Positions 17,663-24,834 of a stretch of DNA of 64,000 nt are shown here, piece by piece. Where the stretch lies: assembly GCF_016909575.1 (NCBI RefSeq), contig NZ_JAFBGA010000011.1:62001-126000 (forward strand), given 5' to 3'. Made by a program: the position numbers and the translations under genes. The stretch is from Streptomyces sp. HB132. GTDB taxonomy: Bacteria > Actinomycetota > Actinomycetes > Streptomycetales > Streptomycetaceae. Under the pieces are notes generated by a model, which made no database searches, was not told where the DNA came from, and saw only the letters and a list, made by a program, of their open reading frames with translations. The stretch's first letter is position 1. The number at the start of each line of letters is the position of its first letter.

Positions 17663-20617
17663 GTGACCGTGCGTCACCTCTGCTTCAAGGGCGGACGATC
17701 AAGATTGCGAGCACCGGTGCAGAAGAAGCGGCCTCGGAGCAAGAACAGCGCGCGCGAGGAGTCCGGAGCGACGCCTCAGGCGGCTGTGGCCTCCAAACGG
17801 ACCGTGCGGGTACGCAGCCGGCTCGTCGCCGGTGTTGCCGTCGTAGGGATCACCGTCATCGCCGCGGGCGCCCCGGCGGCGCTCGGCGCGTCCTCCGATC
17901 TCAACGAGTCCCAGCGGCTGGTCACGCTCGCCGAGCTGAACCAGCAGGCGATCACCCTCGCGCACTCCCTCGCGGACGAGCGCGACGAGGTCACCGCCCA
18001 CATCGCGGGAGGCCGTGAGGGCGACGGCAAGGACGGCACGACGAGTCCCGCGGCCCGTGTCGACCAGCAGGTGGACGAGATCCGGGAGGCCGCCCCGGCG
18101 GCGCTGCGCCGCGACCTCGCCGACATCCCCTCGCTGCGCCGGACCGCCCTCACGGGCGAGGGTTCGGCGATGGAGGCGTACCAGGCGTACTCCGAGGTCA
18201 TCGCCAAGCTCCAGGACCTCGCCGACGACCTCGCCGAGAAGACCCCGCCGCGGGCCGCCGACGCCACCCGTGCGCCGCTCGCCCTCGGTGGCGCCGTGGA
18301 GCGGGCATCCGCCACCAGGGGGCTGCTCCTGGCCGCGCTCGCGGTACCCGGTACCAAGGCGCAGCAGCAGGAGATCGACCCGCTCACCGGTCTGCCCGTC
18401 CAGAGCCAGGACGGAGGCACCGACGAGGACGACCGCAACCGCGACGAGTTGAGCGCGGCCGCCCAGCAGGCGCGGGTGCACGAGCTAGCCTCGCTCGCGG
18501 AGTTCGACCAGTCCGCCGGTTCCTCCGCCCGGGACAGGCTCGCCTCCACGGTGACCGGCTCCGAGGTCACCGTCGCGGAGAAGTACCTCACCCGGTTCAC
18601 CGACCGCCCCGAGCTGTCCGAAGCGGACCGGCAGGCCGACCCCGAGAAGGTCGAGGCCGCGCTCTCCGCCAGGATCGACCGCATGCGCGGTGTCGAGTCC
18701 GCGCTGGGCACCGCACAGGTCAAGCGCCTGGAGGGGCTGCGCGACGACGACGTCACCGCGCTGGAACTCCACCTCGCCCTGCTCGGCGGCTGTCTGCTGA
18801 TCGCCGTCGGCGTCTCCACCGCCGTCGCCCGCACCCTCACCCAGCCGCTCGCGGTCCTGCGGATCGGGGCCGGCCGCATCGCAGCCGAGCCCGGGACCGC
18901 CGAACCCGTGCGCTATACCGGGCGCAACGACGAGTTCGCCCAGGTCGTACGGTCCATCAACACCCTGCACGGCAAGCTGCACGAGCTGCACCACGACGTC
19001 ACCGGCCGGGTCGAGAGCATGGAGACGGAGCGCGGCGGGCTGATCGCGGGCCGCGAGGCCCTCACACTCCAGCGGGCCGAACTCCAGGTCCGGGTCGCGG
19101 AACTCGGCTCCCAGCTCGAACGGCTGAGGAACACGGTCCACCACACCTTCGTCAATCTGTCGCTGCGCACGCTCGGCCTCGTCGAGCGCCAGCTCGGCGT
19201 CATCGAGGGCATGGAGGAGCGCGAGCAGGACCCGGAGCGCCTCGCGACCCTCTTCAAGCTCGACCACATGGCCACCGTCATGCGGCGCCACAGCGAGAAC
19301 ATGCTGGTCCTCGCGGGTACCGATCACAGCCAGGGGCACGCGGGCCCGATCCCGCTGGTCAACGTGCTGCGCGCCGCGGTCAGCGAGATCGAGCGGTACG
19401 AGCGGGTCACCATCCAGTCACTGCCGCCGCACGCCCAGATCGCGGGCTTCGCCGCCGACGACCTGAGTCACCTGGTCGCCGAACTCCTGGAGAACGCGAC
19501 CTCCTTCTCCCCGCCCGACTCCCATGTCGAGCTCTCCGGCTGGCTGCTGGAGACCGGCGAGGTGATGCTCTCCGTCCAGGACGCGGGCATCGGCATGTCG
19601 GCGGTCCGGATGAGCGAGCTCAATGCGAGGCTGGCCGACCCGGCGTCCTTCGAAGCGGGCGAACAGGCCGCGGACGGGGCCGGGCTGGGTCTCCAGGTGA
19701 CCTCGCTGCTGGCCGCCCGCCACGGCGTACAGGTACAGCTGCGCGAACAGAAGGGGAGCGGGGTGACCGCGGTCGTCGTCCTTCCGCAGGCGCTGCTGCC
19801 CAAGTCGCCGCCCGCGACCTCTCCGCCGCCCGTACCGCTGCCCGGGGACGCGCCCACCCTGAACCTCCCGGGTTCCGTGGCCGAGGCCAACTCCAACGCA
19901 CTGCCGCCCCGCCCGGCACCTTCCGCCGACGACCCGCTGATCGCGGCCGCGGAGCGGACCCTGCAGACTGCTTCCCCGCAGCCCGCGACGCCCGCACCCG
20001 CCGAGCCGGCCGCCGATGACGCAGGCCGGCAGGCTCCCGAGGCCCCACAAGCCCCTCCGGCACCGCAAGCAGCTGAGGCCCCACAGGCTCCGCAGACGTC
20101 TCGAGCTCCCCTTCCCGAGGCCGGGATCCACGAGGAGTCCGAGGCCGAGACCACGATGCAGGTCCGGCTGCCGGTGCAGCAGGACGCGCCGAGCCCGTAC
20201 GCTGTCGGGCCCGACAGCCACGAGCGCACCGCCGACACGAGCCCCGCGACGGCACCCGCACCCGGGAACGCGCCCGCTCCGGCCGCCGACGCCGTTCCCG
20301 GCCCCCGGCAGCCGCTCACCGGACTGGGTGAGGAGGTGCCCGACCCGGCACCCCTGCCCGAGCGCCTCACGGACAAGGGGCTGCCCAAGCGAACCCCCAA
20401 GATCGCCGCGCAGCCGTCGGCCCAGGCCGCCGAGCGCAAGGGCAGCCTGGACAAGGACGCCCTGCGCCGTCGACTCGGCGGATTCCACCAGGGTGCGAAG
20501 GACGGCCGCCGCGATGTCGAGGCGGAGATCGGTGAGAGCGGCCCACAGACCGACCACGACCGTACCGAAGGTCGAATCGAAGAGACGGGGGACACAGTCG
20601 AGGAGGCACGCAGTTGA
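17663..20617 (+). CDS. Conservon sensor histidine kinase (CvnA type, nitrate-sensing NIT domain)
   Basis: 984 residues. The first membrane segment is ~54-76 (LVAGVAVVGITVIAAGAPAA). An extracytoplasmic NIT-like helical domain follows (~80-370), then a second segment (HLALLGGCLLIAVGVSTAVA) and HAMP. The HATPase domain has N-box LVAELLENATSFSPPDS and glycine box GAGLGLQVTS. No classical H-box is evident, as in other CvnA proteins. The C-terminal ~270 residues are Pro/Ala-rich and disordered. The GTG at 17663 has GGGGAG 8-9 bases upstream; an alternative GTG is at 17717. First gene of a four-gene unit with overlapping ends. Confidence 0.95.
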   Translation: MTVRHLCFKGGRSRLRAPVQKKRPRSKNSAREESGATPQAAVASKRTVRVRSRLVAGVAVVGITVIAAGAPAALGASSDLNESQRLVTLAELNQQAITLAHSLADERDEVTAHIAGGREGDGKDGTTSPAARVDQQVDEIREAAPAALRRDLADIPSLRRTALTGEGSAMEAYQAYSEVIAKLQDLADDLAEKTPPRAADATRAPLALGGAVERASATRGLLLAALAVPGTKAQQQEIDPLTGLPVQSQDGGTDEDDRNRDELSAAAQQARVHELASLAEFDQSAGSSARDRLASTVTGSEVTVAEKYLTRFTDRPELSEADRQADPEKVEAALSARIDRMRGVESALGTAQVKRLEGLRDDDVTALELHLALLGGCLLIAVGVSTAVARTLTQPLAVLRIGAGRIAAEPGTAEPVRYTGRNDEFAQVVRSINTLHGKLHELHHDVTGRVESMETERGGLIAGREALTLQRAELQVRVAELGSQLERLRNTVHHTFVNLSLRTLGLVERQLGVIEGMEEREQDPERLATLFKLDHMATVMRRHSENMLVLAGTDHSQGHAGPIPLVNVLRAAVSEIERYERVTIQSLPPHAQIAGFAADDLSHLVAELLENATSFSPPDSHVELSGWLLETGEVMLSVQDAGIGMSAVRMSELNARLADPASFEAGEQAADGAGLGLQVTSLLAARHGVQVQLREQKGSGVTAVVVLPQALLPKSPPATSPPPVPLPGDAPTLNLPGSVAEANSNALPPRPAPSADDPLIAAAERTLQTASPQPATPAPAEPAADDAGRQAPEAPQAPPAPQAAEAPQAPQTSRAPLPEAGIHEESEAETTMQVRLPVQQDAPSPYAVGPDSHERTADTSPATAPAPGNAPAPAADAVPGPRQPLTGLGEEVPDPAPLPERLTDKGLPKRTPKIAAQPSAQAAERKGSLDKDALRRRLGGFHQGAKDGRRDVEAEIGESGPQTDHDRTEGRIEETGDTVEEARS

Positions 20618-21093
20618 CTGCGCCCAGCACATTCGGGCTGAGCACCGAGGCCCGGAACCTTCACTGGTTGCTGAGCAATCTCGTGGAGGAGGTGCCAGGG
20701 GTCCACTCGGTCACCGTCGTCTCGTCCGACGGACTGATGCTGCTCTCCTCGGACCCCGGTCTCGCGACGGCCACGGCGTCAGGACGGCAGGATGGCCCGC
20801 GTGGCTCCAGCGCCGACCTCGCCACCATCGTCTCCGGTATCGGATCCCTCACGATAGGTGCCGCCAAGCTGATGGACGGCGGCGGCGTCAAGCAGACGAT
20901 GGTCGCGATGGAGGAGGGCAGCGTCTTCGTCATGTCGATCAGTGACGGTTCCCTCCTCGGCGTACACGCCACCGCCGACTGCGACATGAGCGTCGTTGCC
21001 TACCACATGGCGCTCTTCGTCGGCCGTGCCGGACACGTACTCACCCCCGAACTCCGCAGTGAGCTGCGCAAATCGATGGAGAGCACCCAGTGA
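20614..21093 (+). CDS. Conservon roadblock/LC7-domain protein (CvnB type)
   Basis: 159 residues. It has the roadblock/LC7 fold: NLHWLLSNLVEEVPGVHSVTVVSSDGLMLLSS, then VFVMSISDGSLLGVHATADCDMS. The start is TTG, overlapping the kinase stop as TTGA, with AGGAGG at ideal distance, so the unusual start is well supported. CvnB proteins form a membrane-associated complex with CvnA, CvnC and CvnD and probably regulate the GTPase partner. Second gene of the conservon. Confidence 0.96.
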   Translation: MTAPSTFGLSTEARNLHWLLSNLVEEVPGVHSVTVVSSDGLMLLSSDPGLATATASGRQDGPRGSSADLATIVSGIGSLTIGAAKLMDGGGVKQTMVAMEEGSVFVMSISDGSLLGVHATADCDMSVVAYHMALFVGRAGHVLTPELRSELRKSMESTQ

Positions 21094-21503
21094 CGTCAGC
21101 TGCTGAACCCGTACGGAAACTCCCCGTCAGAGGTTCCGACCGCAAGGTCGCACGGGTCCGTCCGTACTCCCTCACCGGTGGCCGCACCCGCTTCGGCCAC
21201 GTCCTCCTCGTCGAGACGTTCGTCGCCGCGCTGGAGGCCCCCGAGGAGCGCCGGGAGCTCACGAACGGCAACCTCGCCTCGCGCGTCATGCCGGAGCTCC
21301 ACGCCATCGTCGAGCTCTGCCGCCGTATGCGTACGGTCGCGGAGATCTCAGCCTTGCTCAAGATGCCGCTCGGCGTGGTCCGGGTGCTGCTCAGCGACTT
21401 GGCCGACCAGGGAAAGATCCGCGTCTACGGCACCGGTCACGGCACCGGCCAGCCCGACCGCGCACTGCTGGAAAGGGTGCTCAATGGACTCCGCCGTCTC
21501 TGA
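21090..21503 (+). CDS. Conservon DUF742 protein (CvnC type)
   Basis: 137 residues. DUF742 signatures are RVRPYSLTGGRTR near the start and a C-terminal winged-helix-like region (CRRMRTVAEISALLKMPLGVVRVLLSDLADQG). The GTG start overlaps the CvnB-type stop (GTGA). Its C-terminal codons overlap the next gene by 20 bp. The helix-turn-helix-like part suggests DNA or protein binding, but in conservons it acts within the kinase/GTPase complex. Confidence 0.96.
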   Translation: MTSAAEPVRKLPVRGSDRKVARVRPYSLTGGRTRFGHVLLVETFVAALEAPEERRELTNGNLASRVMPELHAIVELCRRMRTVAEISALLKMPLGVVRVLLSDLADQGKIRVYGTGHGTGQPDRALLERVLNGLRRL

Positions 21504-22134
21504 GGCGCCGCTCTTCACCCCGCGTCAGCGGGAACCGCAGGACCGGACCGACGAGCCCGTGCAGTCCTGGCAGCTCGACCACTCGCGCGCGCCGATCGCC
21601 ACCAAGATCGTCGTGGCGGGCGGGTTCGGCGTCGGCAAGACGACCTTCGTCGGCTCGGCCTCCGAGATAACCCCGCTCCAGACCGAAGCACTGATGACGC
21701 AGGCCAGCGAGGAGACCGACGACCTCACGGCCACGCCCGACAAGGTCACCACGACCGTCGCGATGGACTTCGGGCGCCTCACGCTGGACGACGACCTCGT
21801 CCTGTACGTCTTCGGCACCCCCGGCCAGCAGCGCTTCTGGTTCATGTGGGACGACCTGGTGCGTGGCGCGATCGGCGCCGTGGTCCTGGCCGACACCCGG
21901 CGCCTCGCCGACTGCTTCGCGGCGCTCGACTACTTCGAGAGCTGTGGTCTCCCCTACGTCGTGGCCGTCAACCACTTCGAGGGGACGACCGATTACGACG
22001 AGGGCGATGTCAGGGACGCCCTGACCGTGCCTCCGCACGTGCCTGTTGTGATCATGGATGCGCGTAACAGGATCAGCGTCGTCGAGTCGCTCCTCGCCCT
22101 GGTGGGTCACGCACTCGACGTCGCCCCCGAGTAA
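21484..22134 (+). CDS. Conservon GTP/ATP-binding protein (CvnD type)
   Basis: 216 residues. Small GTPase-like motifs: P-loop GGFGVGKTTFVGS (~47-59), switch region with TTTVAMDFGR, and GTPGQQRFWFMWDDL, the counterpart of DxxGQ. VAVNHFEG replaces the canonical NKxD. Start MDSAVSEAPLF, 20 bp inside the DUF742 gene. Fourth member of the conservon. It probably switches between nucleotide states under control of the CvnA-C proteins at the membrane, as described for other Streptomyces conservons. Confidence 0.96.
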   Translation: MDSAVSEAPLFTPRQREPQDRTDEPVQSWQLDHSRAPIATKIVVAGGFGVGKTTFVGSASEITPLQTEALMTQASEETDDLTATPDKVTTTVAMDFGRLTLDDDLVLYVFGTPGQQRFWFMWDDLVRGAIGAVVLADTRRLADCFAALDYFESCGLPYVVAVNHFEGTTDYDEGDVRDALTVPPHVPVVIMDARNRISVVESLLALVGHALDVAPE

Positions 22135-22171
22135 CGACAGACGCACCCAGCACACGTAACGGAGAACCGCG

Positions 22172-23413
22172 ATGCGGAAGATACTCATAGTCGGAGCCGG
22201 CCAGTCCGGCCTCCAACTGGCCCTCGGACTGCAGTCCAGCGGGTACGAAGTCACCCTGATGTCCAACCGCACCGCGGACGAGATCCGGTCCGGCCGGGTC
22301 ATGTCGACGCAGTGCATGTTCCACACGGCTCTCCAGCACGAGCGGGACCTCCAGCTCAACTTCTGGGAGTCGCAGGCCCCGCAGATCAAGGGTGTCGGCG
22401 TCTCGGTCGCCGGTCCCGACTCCTCGCGGGTCGTCGACTGGGTGGGCAAACTGGACGGTTACGCCCAGTCCGTCGACCAGCGCGTGAAGATGGCCGGCTG
22501 GATGGAGACGTTCGCCCAGCGCGGGGGGCAGCTTGTCATCCACGGTGCCGCGGTCTCCGACCTGGACTACTTCTCCCGGACGTACGACCTCGTGATGGTC
22601 TCGGCCGGCAAGGGCGAGCTCGTCTCCATGTTCGGCCGGGACGCCTCCCGTTCGCCGTACGACGCCCCGCAGCGGGCGCTGGCCGTCGCGTACGTCCACG
22701 GTCTGGGCCCGCGGCCCGAGCACCCGGAGTTCGACGCGGTGCGGTGCAACCTGGTCCCGGGTGTCGGTGAGCTCTTCGTCATGCCGACCCTGACGACGTC
22801 GGGCCGTGCGGACATCCTGTTCTGGGAGGGCGTCCCCGGCGGTCCGCTCGACGCGTTCCAGGGCATCAAGGACCCCTCGGAGCACCTGGCCAAGACGCTG
22901 GAACTCATGGAGAAGTACACGCCGTGGGAGTACGCACGCGCCACCAAGGTCGAGCTGACCGACGCCAACGCCACGCTGGCGGGCCGTTACGCCCCGACCG
23001 TGCGCAAGCCCGTCGGGCGGCTGCCCGGCGGTGGTCTGGTACTCGGGGTGGGCGACGTGGTCGTAGCCAACGACCCGATCACCGGCCAGGGTTCCAACAC
23101 CGCGTCCAAGTGTGCGCACTCCTACCTGCACTCGATCCTGGAGCACGGCGACCGGCCGTTCGACGAGGAGTGGATGGAGGCCACGTTCGAGCGGCACTGG
23201 GAGAACACCCAGCACGTCGTGAAGTGGACGAACGCGATGCTCGGCCCGCCGCCGGAGCACGTGCTGAACCTGATCGGCGCGTCCGGTCAGCTTCAGCCGG
23301 CCGCGGACCGGTTCGCCAACGGGTTCAACGACCCGGCGGACTTCGACAACTTCTTCTTCGAGCCGGAGAAGACGAACGCGTACCTCGCCTCACTCACCGG
23401 TGCGCAGGGCTGA
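22172..23413 (+). CDS. Styrene/indole-monooxygenase-like FAD protein
   Basis: 413 residues. The N-terminal Rossmann motif is ILIVGAGQSGLQLALGL, followed by the long hydrophilic body of StyA-type flavin monooxygenases (FWESQAPQIKGVGVSV, DLVMVSAGKGELVSMFGRD) and a C-terminal FAD region LVLGVGDVVVANDPITGQGSN. Two-component styrene monooxygenases take reduced FAD from a separate reductase (StyB); none is encoded nearby. It starts 37 bp after the conservon with GGAGAAC ahead of the ATG and is probably co-transcribed. Oxidases are frequent fifth genes of conservons, so it may be the output or a redox partner. Confidence 0.92.
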   Translation: MRKILIVGAGQSGLQLALGLQSSGYEVTLMSNRTADEIRSGRVMSTQCMFHTALQHERDLQLNFWESQAPQIKGVGVSVAGPDSSRVVDWVGKLDGYAQSVDQRVKMAGWMETFAQRGGQLVIHGAAVSDLDYFSRTYDLVMVSAGKGELVSMFGRDASRSPYDAPQRALAVAYVHGLGPRPEHPEFDAVRCNLVPGVGELFVMPTLTTSGRADILFWEGVPGGPLDAFQGIKDPSEHLAKTLELMEKYTPWEYARATKVELTDANATLAGRYAPTVRKPVGRLPGGGLVLGVGDVVVANDPITGQGSNTASKCAHSYLHSILEHGDRPFDEEWMEATFERHWENTQHVVKWTNAMLGPPPEHVLNLIGASGQLQPAADRFANGFNDPADFDNFFFEPEKTNAYLASLTGAQG

Positions 23414-23484
23414 GACGAGCCCGCGGGGAGGCCGGGCCACCCCCTTCCGTCACGCAGGTGTGGACGGGCGGGACGGCCCGGCCC

Positions 23485-24657
23485 TCATGCGTCCGGGGCG
23501 TCGTAGCCCGTGTCCGCGCCCGCGGTGGCGCCCTCGGGCAGTTCCGGCAGCGCGTAGGTGCTCAGCGGTTCGCTCCCCGGGTCGGGGCGGACGGCCCCGA
23601 GCAGCGGGTTCGAGGCCAGCGGTGAGACCTTCACCGTGGCTCCGGGCCTGGGGGCCTGCACCACGAGACCGTCGCCGATGTAGAGCGCGACATGCGTCGC
23701 CTTCGGGAAGTAGACCACCAGGTCGCCGGGGCGCAGCGAGCCGACCGGCACCCTGGGCAGGCGGCGCCACTGTTCCTGCGAGGTGCGGGGGATCATCAGG
23801 CCCGCGGACGACCAGGCCTGCGAGGTGAGCCCGGAGCAGTCGTAGGACTCCGGCCCCTCCGCGCCCCACGCGTACGGCTTGCCGATCTGCTCGACGGCGT
23901 AGCGGACGGCCTCTCCGCCCTCCGCGGATGGCGTGCGCACCGAGCTGAGCGCCCCCGATGCGGCGAGCGCGTCCTGCGCCTCGCCGATGTTCCTCTCCTC
24001 CAGTGCCGACAGGGCGGCGAGCTGCTCGGCCGACAGCGAGGCCAGCATCGCCTCGATGCCCTTCAGACGTGACTGCACGACGTCGCGCTGCTTCTTCTGC
24101 TGGGCCGCCAGCATCCGCTGCCGGGCATGCGCCGTACGGGATCTGGCGGCCAGCGCCTCCGCGTGCCGCTCCGCGCCGGTCAGCCGGTCGACGACGGCGG
24201 AACGGCCCGCCTGTGCCCGCTCGATGACATGGCTCTGCTCGAGTGCGCGGGCCGGGTCGTCGGCCAGCAACAGCGTCAGGTACACGGAGAAGTCCGTGCG
24301 CCCCTGGTACTGGTCCCGCGCCAGCCGCCCGGCGTCCCGGCGCCCGGAGTCCAGCGCGGTCCGGGCCCCGGCGAGTTCGGCGCGCAGCTTCGCGGCCTCG
24401 GCGGTCCGTTTCTTCAGCTCCTGGGCGGTGCCGTTGAAGACCTCGCCCGCCTCTTCGGCCTTCCGGTAGAGCGTCTGCAACTGCTTCAGCAGCCCGGCCA
24501 CGCTCTGCGGAGCCGGTCCGGCCGCGGGTGCGGGGGCCGCTGAGGGGCCCGGCGCCGGGTCCGGTCCTGCCGCGGGCTCGGCGACGGCGGGGGAGGCGGC
24601 GACGACGGCGGCGGCCAGCGCCGCCGTGCAGAGGGCGCGTGCGACTCCGCGGGGCAC
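23485..24657 (-). CDS. Secreted NlpC/P60 (C40) peptidoglycan endopeptidase
   Basis: 390 residues. Signal peptide ~1-26 (AAVVAASPAVAEP), a Pro/Ala spacer, a long coiled coil (~52-235) typical of RipA-type hydrolases, and the NlpC/P60 domain (~245-360) with catalytic Cys in YDCSGLTSQAW (C274) and His in ATHVALYIGDG (H322). It cleaves stem peptides in the wall, and the coiled coil is presumed to control access. GTG start with GGAGG seven bases upstream. The palindrome at 24687-24698 lies in its promoter region. I looked for a c-di-AMP (ydaO) riboswitch upstream and saw none. Confidence 0.96.
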   Translation of the reverse strand: MPRGVARALCTAALAAAVVAASPAVAEPAAGPDPAPGPSAAPAPAAGPAPQSVAGLLKQLQTLYRKAEEAGEVFNGTAQELKKRTAEAAKLRAELAGARTALDSGRRDAGRLARDQYQGRTDFSVYLTLLLADDPARALEQSHVIERAQAGRSAVVDRLTGAERHAEALAARSRTAHARQRMLAAQQKKQRDVVQSRLKGIEAMLASLSAEQLAALSALEERNIGEAQDALAASGALSSVRTPSAEGGEAVRYAVEQIGKPYAWGAEGPESYDCSGLTSQAWSSAGLMIPRTSQEQWRRLPRVPVGSLRPGDLVVYFPKATHVALYIGDGLVVQAPRPGATVKVSPLASNPLLGAVRPDPGSEPLSTYALPELPEGATAGADTGYDAPDA

Positions 24658-24686
24658 AACATCACCTCCGGTGTCCGGGGGCGATG

Positions 24687-24698
24687 CCGATTAATCGG
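24687..24698. promoter_or_regulatory. 12-bp perfect palindrome upstream of the NlpC/P60 gene
   Basis: CCGATTAATCGG, 30 bp upstream of the GTG start. It is one of the few AT-cored palindromes in the window and is well placed for a repressor or activator. The cognate protein is unknown. Confidence 0.45.
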
Positions 24699-24834
24699 AC
24701 TACCCCACAAGTGATCGGATCGCACCCATCCGGTCACTCGGTGCAGGGTGATGCAAGGACCGCGTGGCGTGCCGCCCGGGGTCTGCCCCGAACGGCGGAC
24801 CCCGGGTGGTGCGGGTCTCCGCCCGCCCTGTGCG

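Noticed and set aside
24658..24834. c-di-AMP (ydaO) riboswitch ahead of the NlpC/P60 gene
   Set aside because: Such switches precede many Streptomyces wall hydrolases, but the conserved core and enough leader length were not found here.
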